64,000 nt of DNA from positions 744,001-808,000 of the forward strand of contig NZ_CP135921.1 in the NCBI RefSeq assembly GCF_032397745.1. The letters run 5' to 3'. Source of the DNA: Bradyrhizobium prioriisuperbiae (GTDB lineage: Bacteria > Pseudomonadota > Alphaproteobacteria > Rhizobiales > Xanthobacteraceae). Position 1 is the stretch's first letter, and the number at the start of each line of letters is the position of its first letter. The position numbers and the translations under genes were made by a program. Below, in pieces: positions 18,438 to 26,676 of this stretch. A model generated the notes under the pieces. That model saw only the letters and a list, made by a program, of their open reading frames with translations. It did no database searches and was not told where the DNA came from.

Positions 18438-18558
18438 GAAACTGAGAGAATCCTGATTCCGGCGATGCGCGATGTTACCCGGAAGTGGGGCCGAAACGAG
18501 ACGTCGTTTTCACATGTCCCGATCAGAAACACGCGATCATATCGGGCCGAAACCGGCG

Positions 18559-20154
18559 TCAAACGCCCGCCGCCCCACCATCCGCGCGCGGATCGTGGCC
18601 GCCTTCCAGGCCGCCGTTGGGATGCAGCACCACTGCGCCGGCATGGCCCATGGTGTCGGAATAGGCCTCCGGCACAACCTCGACATCGTGCCGCGCCGAC
18701 AGCAGGCGATCGACCAGGTTGCCGTCGAAACGGGATTCCAGCCGCAAGTTGGTGTGGCTGGATCCCCAGGTGCGGCCGAGCAGCCAGCGCGGCTGGTCCA
18801 GCGCCAGTTCCAGCGGCTGGCGGAACGGCACGTGGCGCGAGAAGATCATGGCCTGGGTCTGCGGCTGGCCGTCACCACCCATGGTACCGTAGCCCATGAT
18901 GCGGCCATCCCTGAGCACGGCCAGCGCGGGATTGAGGGTGTGGAACGGCAGCCGTCCCGGGCTGAGCGGATTGGCGGCCTTCGGGTCGAGCGAGAAGCTG
19001 GCGCCGCGGTTCTGCATCAAGACGCCGGTTTTCGGCAGCACGCAGCCGGAGCCGAACTCCCAGAAGATCGACTGGATGTAGGACACCACGAGACCGGAGG
19101 CGTCGGCGGCGCCCATCCAGATGGTGTCGCCCTCGCTCCAGGTCGACGGCCAGGGCGCTGCTTTCTTCATGTCGATTTTCCTGACCTCGGCATCGAGGAA
19201 AGCCGGCGCCAGAAAACGATCGAGCTCGGCGGTGAGCCGGCGCGGATCGGTGACAAAGCGATCACGGACACGGAAGGCGCGCTTGGTGGATTCGACCAGG
19301 CCGTGGATGTAGTCGAAGCCCTCGGCCTCCTGCACGCGGAGCCGATCGAACAGGCCGAGGATGATCAGCGACGCCAGGCCCTGGGTCGGCGGCGGGGCGT
19401 TGTAGAGCGTGCCGGCACCAATCGTGGTCGACAACGGCTCCGCCACCCAGGCCTTGGCGGCTTCGAGATCCGCGCGGGTGACCGGACTGCCGATCCGCTC
19501 CAGGTCGGCGGCAATCTCGCGGCCGACATCGCCGCGGTAGAAGTCGTCGAGGCCGGCCTGTGCCAGTTGCTCCAGCGTTGCCGCCATCGCCGCCTGCTTC
19601 AGGGTCGCGCCCTCCTCGGGCACCTTGCCGTCGACCAGGAAGGTCTCGGCGAAGCCCGGCGCGTCCTTCAGCTCATCCAGCTTGCTGCGGGTCAGTTCGA
19701 CCTGGCTGCGCGTGGCGACATACCCGTCGCGGGTGCTGCGGATGGCGGGCGCCAGCAGCACGTCGAGCGGCAGCTTGCCGCCCAGCGCCTTGGCGGCTTC
19801 CAGCGCCAGCATCCAGCCACCGATCGCGGCCGGCACGGTGAGCGCCGCCAGCGGCCCGCGCGGCGGGATCTGGTCATGGCCGTGTTCTTTGTAGAATGCC
19901 GGCGACGCCTTGCTGCCGGCGGGCCCCGCGCCCATCAGCGCGCGCACCCGCCCCGATGGCTCGCGCACCAGCCAGAAGCCGTCGCCGCCGATATGGTTCA
20001 TGTGCGGATAGACCGCGGCGATCGACGCCGCCATCGCCACCATGGCCTCGAGCGCATTGCCGCCCTCGGCAAGAACATGGCGCCCCGCCTCGACGGTGGC
20101 GGAATGGGGCGCAGCGACGACGCCCCGGCGATGTCCAGAGGAATGCAATGTCAT
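18559..20154 (-). CDS. Gamma-glutamyltransferase-family protein
   Basis: 531 residues from the ATG at 20154. An Ntn-hydrolase of the GGT family: GNALEAMVAMAASIAAVYPH at the start and HIGGDGFWLV near residue 52 are the N-terminal blocks, and PPPTQGLASLIILGLFDRL precedes the processing site. Aligned with E. coli GGT, the catalytic Thr that becomes the N-terminus of the small subunit is the Thr of EGDTIWMGAADASG, whereas the second Thr of the usual TTHY is replaced by Ile. The GSGCVLPKTGVLMQNRGASF block follows. No signal peptide is seen, so it is predicted cytoplasmic, unlike E. coli GGT. Substrate may be gamma-glutamyl compounds or a related amide. Confidence 0.85.
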   Translation of the reverse strand: MTLHSSGHRRGVVAAPHSATVEAGRHVLAEGGNALEAMVAMAASIAAVYPHMNHIGGDGFWLVREPSGRVRALMGAGPAGSKASPAFYKEHGHDQIPPRGPLAALTVPAAIGGWMLALEAAKALGGKLPLDVLLAPAIRSTRDGYVATRSQVELTRSKLDELKDAPGFAETFLVDGKVPEEGATLKQAAMAATLEQLAQAGLDDFYRGDVGREIAADLERIGSPVTRADLEAAKAWVAEPLSTTIGAGTLYNAPPPTQGLASLIILGLFDRLRVQEAEGFDYIHGLVESTKRAFRVRDRFVTDPRRLTAELDRFLAPAFLDAEVRKIDMKKAAPWPSTWSEGDTIWMGAADASGLVVSYIQSIFWEFGSGCVLPKTGVLMQNRGASFSLDPKAANPLSPGRLPFHTLNPALAVLRDGRIMGYGTMGGDGQPQTQAMIFSRHVPFRQPLELALDQPRWLLGRTWGSSHTNLRLESRFDGNLVDRLLSARHDVEVVPEAYSDTMGHAGAVVLHPNGGLEGGHDPRADGGAAGV

Positions 20155-20190
20155 GATCTCAATCCGCGAGCCGAGAAAACCGAGCCAAGG

Positions 20191-20216
20191 AAACAAGGAG
20201 CCCCGGGCGGGGCTCC
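20191..20216 (-). terminator. Rho-independent terminator of the M3 peptidase gene
   Basis: On the minus strand a perfect 8-bp stem GGAGCCCC-GCCC-GGGGCTCC (20216 to 20197) is followed by TTGTTT. It lies 13 bases after the stop codon at 20230 and upstream of the GGT start. Confidence 0.85.
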
Positions 20217-20229
20217 CCTTCAGGGGTCT

Positions 20230-22317
20230 TTATGCAGCTTCCGGGGTGTCCAGCAACCCTCGGCCACGCAACAGCGCGTCGACTTGCGGCGCTCGGCCAC
20301 GGAAGGCGATGTAGGCGTCCTCCGGATCGCGCGAGCCGCCCGACGAATAGATGTCGTCGTGCAGACGTTTGGCCACCGCCGGATCGAAGATGTCGCCTGC
20401 TTCCTCGAAGGCGCCGAAGGCATCGGCGTCCATCACCTCGGACCACATGTAGCTGTAATAGCCGGCGGCATAATGATCGCCGGAGAAGATGTGGCCGAAC
20501 TGCTGGGGCCGGTGCCGCATCACGATCTCCGCCGGCATGCCGATCTTGTCCAGCTCCTGCCGCTCGAACGCCCGCACGTCGGTGATAGTGTCAGCCGGGT
20601 GCGAGTGGAACTCCATGTCCATCAGTGCCGAGGAGACGAACTCCACGGTGGCAAAACCCTGGTTGAATTTTCGCGCAGCCAGGAAACGCTTCAGAAGGTC
20701 GTCGGGCAGCGGCTCGCCGGTCTGGTAGTGGCGGGCGAACTGCTGCAGCACTTCGGGCCGCGTCTGCCAGTGCTCATAGAGCTGGGACGGCAGCTCGACA
20801 AAGTCAGTGAACACGCTGGTGCCGGACAGCGACGGATAGACCACGTCCGACAGCATGCCGTGCAGGCCGTGGCCGAACTCGTGGAACAGCGTGCGGGCGT
20901 CATCCGGCGACAGCAAGGAGGGATGTCCCTCCGAGCCCTTGGCGAAATTCATCACATTGATGACCAGCGGAGCGACGGTGCCGTCGAGCTTCTGCTGGTC
21001 GCGCAGCGAGGTCATCCAGGCGCCGGAGCGCTTGGAGGCGCGGGCGAAGTAGTCGCCATAGAACAGCGCCTTGTGGGCGCCGGCGGCGTCCTTGACCTCC
21101 CACACCCGGACGTCCGGATGCCAGACTGGGACATCCTTGCGCTCGCTGAAGGAGAGCCCGAACAGCCGGTGGGCGACATCGAACGCCGCCTCGATCATGT
21201 GCTCCAGCACCAGATACGGCTTGATCGCCGCATCGTCGAAATTGGCGCGGCGCTGGCGCAGCTTCTCGGCATAGAAACGCCAATCCCAGGGCTCCAGCGC
21301 GAAGTTGCCGCCGTCTTCCCGGATCAATTCCTGCAGCGCGTCGCGGTCGGCCAGCGCCTTGGCGCGCGCCGGCGCCCACACCCGCTCCAGCAGGCCGCGC
21401 ACCGCCTCGGGCGTCTTGGCCATGGAATCCTCCAGGCGATAGGCGGCGAAATTGGCGTAGCCCAGGATCTTCGCCGACTCCTCGCGCAGCGCCAGAATCT
21501 GGCGGATGGTCGCGCTGTTGTCGTTGGCGTTGCCGTTGTCGCCGCGCGCGGTGAAGGCCTTGAACACTTTTTCGCGCAGGTCGCGCCGGGTCGAGCTCTG
21601 CAGGAACGGCTCGACGGATGAGCGCGACAGCGTCACCACCGCCTTGCCCCCAAGGCCCCGCTCGGTGGCGGCGGCCTTGGCCGCGGCCACGAACGCCGGG
21701 CTGAGGCCGTCGAGGTCATCAGCACCGAGCTCGAGCGTCCACTCCTGCTCGTCGCCGAGCAGATGATGGCTGAAGGTGGTCGAGAGCTCCGCCAGCTTCT
21801 CGTTGATGGCGCTCATGCGCGCCTTGGCCGCCTCGTCCAGGCCGGCGCCGGCGCGGTGCATGCGGGTGTAGAGCCGCTCCAAGAGCCGCTTCTGCTCGCC
21901 GGTCAGCGTCAGCGTGTCGCGGTCGTGATGCAGCCTGGCGAGCCGGCCGAACAGCACCGCGTTCATCATGACCGGATTCCAGTGCCGCGCCATCCGCAGC
22001 GCCACTTCGCTTTCGATCGCCAAAAGCTCAGGGCTCGAGTTCGCCGACACCAGGTCATAGAACACCGCCGCGACCCGGTTCAGCAGCTTGCCGGAGCGCT
22101 CCCAGGCGGTGACGGTGTTGTCGAAATCCGGCGCAGAGGGGTCGTTGACCATCGCCGCGATCTCCTGGGCATGGTCGGCAAAGGCCTGCTCGAACGCCGG
22201 CATGAAGTGTTCCGGCCTGATCTGCGCGAACGGCGGCGTCTCCAGCGGCGTCTGCCACGCCTGCAGCAGCGGGTTGGCGGTGTCGGGGGCGGTCGAAACG
22301 TCGCGGACTTCGGTCAT
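20230..22317 (-). CDS. M3-family oligopeptidase (oligopeptidase A / Dcp type)
   Basis: 695 residues from the ATG at 22317. Zinc metallopeptidase of the thimet/neurolysin family that degrades short peptides in the cytoplasm. The zinc motif DARTLFHEFGHGLHGMLSDV (HEFGH near residue 475) and the third ligand Glu in TDFVELPSQLYEHW about 25 residues later are intact. The C-terminal HIFSGDHYAAGYYSYMWSEV block is typical of the family. No signal sequence. The 5' untranslated region carries strong hairpins from 22330 upward, the nearest ending 13 bases before the ATG, so translation control is possible. A clear terminator follows at 20191-20216. Confidence 0.94.
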   Translation of the reverse strand: MTEVRDVSTAPDTANPLLQAWQTPLETPPFAQIRPEHFMPAFEQAFADHAQEIAAMVNDPSAPDFDNTVTAWERSGKLLNRVAAVFYDLVSANSSPELLAIESEVALRMARHWNPVMMNAVLFGRLARLHHDRDTLTLTGEQKRLLERLYTRMHRAGAGLDEAAKARMSAINEKLAELSTTFSHHLLGDEQEWTLELGADDLDGLSPAFVAAAKAAATERGLGGKAVVTLSRSSVEPFLQSSTRRDLREKVFKAFTARGDNGNANDNSATIRQILALREESAKILGYANFAAYRLEDSMAKTPEAVRGLLERVWAPARAKALADRDALQELIREDGGNFALEPWDWRFYAEKLRQRRANFDDAAIKPYLVLEHMIEAAFDVAHRLFGLSFSERKDVPVWHPDVRVWEVKDAAGAHKALFYGDYFARASKRSGAWMTSLRDQQKLDGTVAPLVINVMNFAKGSEGHPSLLSPDDARTLFHEFGHGLHGMLSDVVYPSLSGTSVFTDFVELPSQLYEHWQTRPEVLQQFARHYQTGEPLPDDLLKRFLAARKFNQGFATVEFVSSALMDMEFHSHPADTITDVRAFERQELDKIGMPAEIVMRHRPQQFGHIFSGDHYAAGYYSYMWSEVMDADAFGAFEEAGDIFDPAVAKRLHDDIYSSGGSRDPEDAYIAFRGRAPQVDALLRGRGLLDTPEAA

Positions 22318-22329
22318 GAAAAAACCTGC

Positions 22330-22368
22330 ATATGTGCTTCTTGGAGCCAAATTGGACGAAGCACATAT
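22330..22368. repeat. 11-bp inverted repeat just upstream of the M3 peptidase start
   Basis: Perfect arms ATATGTGCTTC (22330-22340) and GAAGCACATAT (22358-22368) with a 17-base loop that itself contains TTGG-AG-CCAA. On the minus strand the hairpin ends next to GCAGG and a run of T just before the ATG at 22317. It could cover or expose the ribosome site, or act as an attenuator. Confidence 0.7.
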
Positions 22369-22375
22369 ATAGCAT

Positions 22376-22453
22376 CCGGTGTCCCGAATCCGAAGTTCGC
22401 CCAGCCTAGCGGCACGCTCTGTCGGCGAACTTCGGATTCGATAAGGACACCGG
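22376..22453. repeat. Long inverted repeat (about 26-bp arms)
   Basis: Left arm 22376-22401 (CCGGTGTCC-CGAATCCGAA-GTTCGCC) pairs with 22424-22453 (GGCGAAC-TTCGGATTCG-ATAA-GGACACCGG). Pairing is complete apart from a short bulge at ATAA. The loop is 22 bases. Lies in the region between the M3 peptidase and the small gene at 22627. Confidence 0.75.
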
Positions 22454-22463
22454 GAAAACAACG

Positions 22464-22565
22464 ATTTTCGTGCGGTTTATGGTTCAGAAATTCCCTTGAA
22501 GAACTTGCGGAAGCGCTGAAGGGAATTTCTGAACCACCGCACGAATGGCCTTTTTTGGGCCATTC
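22464..22565. repeat. Long bulged inverted repeat followed by a T-loop hairpin
   Basis: GGTTCAGAAATTCCCTT (22481-22497) pairs perfectly with AAGGGAATTTCTGAACC (22519-22535). The stem continues as CGTGCGGT against ACCGCACG beyond a TTAT bulge. Immediately after comes GAATGGCC-TTTTTTG-GGCCATTC (22543-22565). The last hairpin resembles a terminator but its T-run is in the loop. Confidence 0.75.
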
Positions 22566-22626
22566 CGCGCTTGATCAGGGGGCCGATTTCGACGAGATTG
22601 CCGCCCGCAAACAGGATCTTCAGCCC

Positions 22627-22881
22627 ATGAGCTCGCCGACCCCGTCTTCCGCCCGCAGCCAGATCTACTGGCCGAGCGTCGTCACCGTCCTCTCTGCCGC
22701 GATCCTGATCGGCGCCGAGGTGTTCGGCGCCGCCTTCGCCGGCGGCTGGGCGCTCGCGATCCTGTTCGACCTCGGCGACACCGGCGCGCACGTCATGCAG
22801 GCGGCGCTGTTCGTGCTCGGCGTCATCATCATGGCCTACTTCATCCGCAACGCGCGGCGCATCGAGCCGTTTTCGCGCTGA
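22627..22881 (+). CDS. Small two-helix membrane protein
   Basis: 84 residues from the ATG at 22627 (MSSPTPSSARSQIYWPSVVT). AGGATC about 10 bases upstream can act as ribosome site. Two hydrophobic helices (about 17-55 and 60-75; VLSAAILIGAEVFGAAFAGG and HVMQAALFVLGVIIMAYFI) are followed by a short basic tail RNARRIEPFSR. It is an inner-membrane protein of the kind conserved as hypothetical in Bradyrhizobium. The frame is open far upstream, but only because it is antisense to the peptidase gene. No function can be given. Confidence 0.65.
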   Translation: MSSPTPSSARSQIYWPSVVTVLSAAILIGAEVFGAAFAGGWALAILFDLGDTGAHVMQAALFVLGVIIMAYFIRNARRIEPFSR

Positions 22882-23557
22882 CACTGGAAAACAAGGCTCG
22901 CGCGCACGCGCGCCACAGCTCGATCAGCCACTGAAAACCGCTCGCCACGCTGACGCTTCGTTAAACAACTTTAACATCCGTTCATCTACGCGCGCTCAAG
23001 CGCGCTCTCACGGCAACAGATCGCACGCATCGTGGAAAAAACTTCCACTTGCCTAAAAAAAATGTTGCGCAGCGGAGTCAAAAGACCTATTTCCCGTTTT
23101 GCCCAATTTCGCACGTGCCTGTGGTCGTGTGTCGGTCGGTAGGTATCCGGACAAGAGGCCGGACAGCCGCCAAGGGAATGAGAAGCCCAGCGTCTCTCTC
23201 AAAGAGATGCGTCAAAGAGGCCCTCACTTCCTTGCAACCGTGATCGGCAGCCGGAGGCGAACCGGCGCACCCCGCGCTCAACGGGGGACGCGACTTAAAG
23301 CAACGACGGAGCGGGCTTTTTTGGTCTCTGCCAGCTTTCCACCAGCTGGCGCGAATACCGAAGAGGCTTGTCCTTCATTGCCAGGTGTGCGGATGGGTCA
23401 CCCCCTCCAATCCACGGCAGCACAATTCGGTTCGAGCTACAGGCTTTGTCGCGCCTCCATCGCGTGACCCGGCCCAAAGCGCGTATCCGAACACATTTTT
23501 CGACGGCCCGTTGCTGGGCCGCTCGACGGCCCGTCGCTGGGCCGTTTGGAGGGTGCT
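22882..23557 (+). ncRNA. Long structured leader of the ornithine decarboxylase gene (candidate speF-type RNA)
   Basis: This 676-base stretch has no convincing gene. The part from about 23060 to 23557 is rich in local pairing and lies directly before an ornithine decarboxylase gene. That is where the alphaproteobacterial speF motif (described with the metA, ilvB, serC, suhB and ybhL motifs) occurs. CCCCG at 23270-23274 can pair with CGGGG at 23282-23286. Alternatively CCCGCGCTC (23271-23279) can pair with GAGCGGG (23309-23315), directly followed by six T at 23317-23322, a terminator-like form. These two structures exclude each other. Before about 23040 I see nothing. The RNA assignment rests on position and folding pattern, not on a covariance search. 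Confidence 0.55.
23501..23544 (+). repeat. Tandem 21-base repeat, each a hairpin, in front of the odc ribosome site
   Basis: CGACGGCCCGTTGCTGGGCCG (split as CGACGGCCCG-TTGCTGGGCCG) at 23501-23521 recurs at 23524-23544 with one T-to-C change. Each copy folds as GGCCC-GTYGCT-GGGCC. The second ends four bases before the ribosome site GGAGGG at 23548-23553. Confidence 0.8.
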
Positions 23558-24700
23558 ATGACCGATCGCATTCAGGAATTCCTGCGCAACCGCCGCAGCG
23601 AGGGCCAGGACACCGAGCCGTGCCTCGTGGTCGACCTCGAAGTCGTGCGCGACAACTACCAGACCTTTGCCAAGGCGCTGCCGGACAGCCGCGTGTTCTA
23701 TGCCGTCAAGGCAAACCCGTCGCCTGAGGTGCTGTCGCTGCTCGCCTCGATGGGCTCCTGCTTCGACACCGCGACCGTCGCCGAGATCGAAATGGCGCTG
23801 GCCGCCGGTGCGACGCCGGACCGCATCTCCTATGGCAACACCATCAAGAAGGAGCGCGACATCGCGCGCGCCTTCGCGCTCGGCATTCGCCTGTTCGCGG
23901 TCGACTGCTCCGCCGAAGTCGAGAAGATTTCGCGCGCCGCACCGGGCGCCAAGGTGTTCTGCCGCATCCTCTATGACTGCGCCGGCGCCGAGTGGCCACT
24001 GTCGCGCAAGTTCGGCTGCGATCCGGAGATGGCGGTCGAAGTGCTCGACCTTGCCAAGCGCCTGGGCCTGGAGCCGGTCGGCATCTCGTTCCATGTCGGC
24101 TCGCAGCAGCGCAAGGTGAAGGCGTGGGACCGCGCGCTGTCGATGGCCTCGACGGTGTTCCGCGACTGCGCGGAGCGCGGCATCAGCCTCTCCATGGTCA
24201 ACATGGGCGGCGGATTCCCGACCAAGTACCTCAAGGACGTACCGCCGGTGCTGCAGTACGGCCGCTCGATCTTCCGTGCGCTGCGCAAGCACTTCGGCAA
24301 CCAGATCCCGGAAACGATCATCGAGCCGGGCCGCGGCATGGTGGGCAACGCCGGCATCATCGAGACCGAAGTCGTTCTGATCTCGAAGAAGAGCGACGAG
24401 GACGAAGTGCGCTGGGTCTATCTCGACATCGGCAAGTTCGGCGGCCTCGCCGAGACAATGGACGAATCGATCCGCTACGCCATCCGCACCCCGCATGACG
24501 GGGCGGACATGACGCCGTGCGTGCTCGCGGGCCCGACCTGCGATAGCGCCGACGTGCTCTACGAGAAGGTGCCGTATCCGCTCCCGGTGACACTCGAGAT
24601 CGGCGACAAGCTGCTGATCGAAGGCACCGGCGCCTATACGTCGACCTACTCGTCGGTGGCCTTCAACGGCATTCCGCCGCTGAGGACCTACCACATCTGA
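23558..24700 (+). CDS. Ornithine decarboxylase (group IV, alanine-racemase fold)
   Basis: 380 residues from ATG 23558, preceded by GGAGGG at the right distance. PLP enzyme that converts ornithine (possibly also lysine) to putrescine in the cytoplasm. The PLP lysine is in VFYAVKANPSPEVL (about residue 53). GISFHVGSQQRKVKAW, MVNMGGGFPTKYL and IEPGRGMVGNAG supply the phosphate and substrate contacts, and the catalytic Cys from the partner subunit is in AGPTCDSADVLYEKVPYP near 325. It closes with GAYTSTYSSVAFNGIPPL. With homospermidine synthase downstream (26862) it forms the putrescine-homospermidine route of rhizobia. Its long structured leader suggests RNA-level feedback. Confidence 0.94.
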   Translation: MTDRIQEFLRNRRSEGQDTEPCLVVDLEVVRDNYQTFAKALPDSRVFYAVKANPSPEVLSLLASMGSCFDTATVAEIEMALAAGATPDRISYGNTIKKERDIARAFALGIRLFAVDCSAEVEKISRAAPGAKVFCRILYDCAGAEWPLSRKFGCDPEMAVEVLDLAKRLGLEPVGISFHVGSQQRKVKAWDRALSMASTVFRDCAERGISLSMVNMGGGFPTKYLKDVPPVLQYGRSIFRALRKHFGNQIPETIIEPGRGMVGNAGIIETEVVLISKKSDEDEVRWVYLDIGKFGGLAETMDESIRYAIRTPHDGADMTPCVLAGPTCDSADVLYEKVPYPLPVTLEIGDKLLIEGTGAYTSTYSSVAFNGIPPLRTYHI

Positions 24701-24723
24701 GCTTTTCGAAGCTCTGACCTCGC

Positions 24724-24743
24724 GGGGCCGGCTTGCCGGCCCC
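24724..24743 (+). terminator. Perfect GC-rich hairpin after ornithine decarboxylase
   Basis: GGGGCCGGC-TT-GCCGGCCCC, 9-bp arms, 23 bases after the odc stop. There is no T-run, so it may stabilise the 3' end or cause partial termination before the GNAT gene at 24814. Confidence 0.6.
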
Positions 24744-24813
24744 CATCCTGTCACCTTCCATTTGATGACAACACTTCGCCGCCACCACGCGGAGGAGTGG
24801 GGACTGACGTGCC

Positions 24814-25407
24814 ATGACTGCGATCAAAACGACTGTCCAGACGACCCCAGCCTCGACTTCGCAGGCCGTTCCGTACGCGATCCGTGCGGAACGCACCTCC
24901 GACGTCACGGCGCGAGAGGCGCTGCTCGATGCATGCTTCGGCCCCGGCCGGTTCGCACGCACCTGCCAGCGCCTGCGCGACGGACGCATGCCCGCGGAAG
25001 GCCTCGCCTTCTCCGCGGTCCGCAAAGGACGGGTCATCGGCTCCGTGCGGTTGTGGCACGTCAGCGCCGGGGGCGCCCCGGCGCTGATGCTCGGACCGCT
25101 GGCGGTGGATCCCGCCTGCCGCGGCCTGGGCCTTGGCGCGGCGCTGATGGCGCATGCGCTCGCTGAAGCAGCGGCCCGCGGCCACCGTGCCGTGCTGCTG
25201 CTCGGCGACGCGCCCTATTACACCCGCTTCGGCTTCTCGCTGGAGAAGACGTCGGAGCTATCGCTGCCGGGCCCGTTCGAACGCGAGCGCCTGCTCGGCT
25301 ATGAGCTGGTTGACGGCGCGCTCGATGGCGTGGCGGGCATGATCGTCGCGACCGGCGCTGCCGAAGGCGTTGCAAAGCCGCGACGGCGCGGCGCGCTCGC
25401 GGCGTAG
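24814..25407 (+). CDS. GNAT-family N-acetyltransferase
   Basis: 197 residues. The acetyl-CoA binding region is clear: ALMLGPLAVDPACRGLGLGA (motif A with RGLGLGA near residue 105-111) and HRAVLLLGDAPYYTRFGFSL near 130. The N-terminal 25 residues are variable and the C-terminal tail is basic. This subgroup (YhbS-like) acetylates small amines or proteins. It sits between ornithine decarboxylase and homospermidine synthase on the same strand, so polyamine acetylation is an attractive but unproven role. Cytoplasmic. Start at ATG 24814 by frame; alternatives are downstream only. Confidence 0.85.
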   Translation: MTAIKTTVQTTPASTSQAVPYAIRAERTSDVTAREALLDACFGPGRFARTCQRLRDGRMPAEGLAFSAVRKGRVIGSVRLWHVSAGGAPALMLGPLAVDPACRGLGLGAALMAHALAEAAARGHRAVLLLGDAPYYTRFGFSLEKTSELSLPGPFERERLLGYELVDGALDGVAGMIVATGAAEGVAKPRRRGALAA

Positions 25408-25446
25408 ACCAACCAGAGCGGGATGGGTTTGAGTTGAATCAACTCC

Positions 25447-25543
25447 GTCATCCTGAGGTGCGAGCATAGCGAGCCTCGAAGGATGCACGGCACGGGCCGT
25501 CGCCCTTCGAGGGCCGCGCTTCGCGCGGTCACCTCAGGATGAC
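25447..25543. repeat. Intergenic palindromic repeat, family 1 variant, copy C
   Basis: GTCATCCTGAGGTGCGAGC at the left end pairs with GCGGTCACCTCAGGATGAC at the right end. Internal GCCTCGAAGGATGC and CCCTTCGAGGGCCGCGCTTC blocks relate it to copies A and B in inverted arrangement. Confidence 0.85.
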
Positions 25544-25686
25544 GGATTACATTGAGCAAACCATATCTGCGCTCAAACAACCGACACGCCGCGCAGCCTG
25601 CTACGTTATATCATCGCATTGATCACATTTGCCGCGGCCGGAGTGATTCCAGGTTCGCGCGCACGATCCCGTGATAGGCTCGCCTG

Positions 25687-26676
25687 ATGAGCAGTCACGA
25701 ACAGCATACCCATTCGCACGATCATTCTCACAATCATGCGCAAGGTCATGATCACGGACACGCGCATGGGCACTCTCACGGTTCTGGCGGGCATGTGCAT
25801 GCGCCGGCGAATTTCGGCCGCGCCTTCGCAATCGGGATTGCGCTCAACACCGTCTTCATCGTGGTCGAAGCCGCCTACGGCTTCCTGTCCAATTCAACAG
25901 CGCTGCTCGCCGACGCCGGGCACAATCTCTCCGACGTGCTTGGCTTGGTGGTCGCCTGGATCGCCGCGGTGCTGTCGCAGCGGCAGCCGACGCCGCGCTT
26001 CACCTACGGCCTGCGCAATTCCTCGATCCTCGCCGCGCTGATCAACGCCGTGCTGCTCTTGATCGCCTGTGGCGCCATCATGCTGGAAGCAGTGCAGCGG
26101 CTGCTCAATCCCGAGCCGGTGGCGAGCCTGACCGTGATCATCGTCGCGACCATCGGCATTGGCATCAACGGCATCACCGCCTGGCTGTTCGCCTCGGGCA
26201 GCAAGGGCGACATCAACATCCGCGGCGCCTACCTGCACATGGCGGCGGATGCCGCGGTGTCCGCGGGCGTGGTGATCGCTGGCTTTCTGATCATGTGGAC
26301 AGGATGGTTGTGGCTGGACCCGCTCACCAGCCTGCTGATCGTGGTGGTGATCGTCTGGGGCACCTGGGGCCTGTTGCGAGAGAGCACGGCGATGTCGCTC
26401 GCCGCGGTTCCCTCCAGCATCGATCCCGCCGCGGTGCGCGCCTATCTCGCCGGCCTGCCCGGCGTGGCCTCGATCCACGACCTGCACATCTGGCCGATGA
26501 GCACCACCGAGACCGCGCTGACCGCCCATCTGGTGACACCAGCGGGCAATCCCGGCGACGCCTTCCTGCTGGACACCTGCCGCGAGTTGAACAAGCGTTT
26601 CGGCATCGGCCACACCACGCTGCAGATCGAGACCGCCACCGTCACCTGCTCGCTGGAGCCGGATCACGTGGTGTGA
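25687..26676 (+). CDS. Cation diffusion facilitator (zinc/cobalt efflux)
   Basis: 329 residues, inner-membrane proton antiporter with six helices. The metal site is HxxxD in helix 2 (LLADAGHNLSDVLGLVVAWI, near residue 80) and HxxxD in helix 5 (GAYLHMAADAAVSAGVVIAG, near 183), the combination usual for Zn-selective CDFs. The N-terminus (about 2-38) is a His-rich segment with repeated HDHxH/HGH units for metal capture, and the C-terminal ferredoxin-like domain has IHDLHIWPMSTTETALTAHL. Start at ATG 25687. It lies inside the polyamine gene group, with no evident functional link. Confidence 0.92.
   Translation: MSSHEQHTHSHDHSHNHAQGHDHGHAHGHSHGSGGHVHAPANFGRAFAIGIALNTVFIVVEAAYGFLSNSTALLADAGHNLSDVLGLVVAWIAAVLSQRQPTPRFTYGLRNSSILAALINAVLLLIACGAIMLEAVQRLLNPEPVASLTVIIVATIGIGINGITAWLFASGSKGDINIRGAYLHMAADAAVSAGVVIAGFLIMWTGWLWLDPLTSLLIVVVIVWGTWGLLRESTAMSLAAVPSSIDPAAVRAYLAGLPGVASIHDLHIWPMSTTETALTAHLVTPAGNPGDAFLLDTCRELNKRFGIGHTTLQIETATVTCSLEPDHVV

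Noticed and set aside
18472..21621. A 1049-codon open frame on the plus strand
   Set aside because: Antisense to the gamma-glutamyltransferase and M3 peptidase genes. Arg/His/Gln-rich without any family motif, a common artefact in high-GC DNA.
22477..22884. 135-codon minus-strand frame through the inverted-repeat cluster
   Set aside because: Antisense to the more plausible small membrane-protein gene, and much of it is translated repeat arms.
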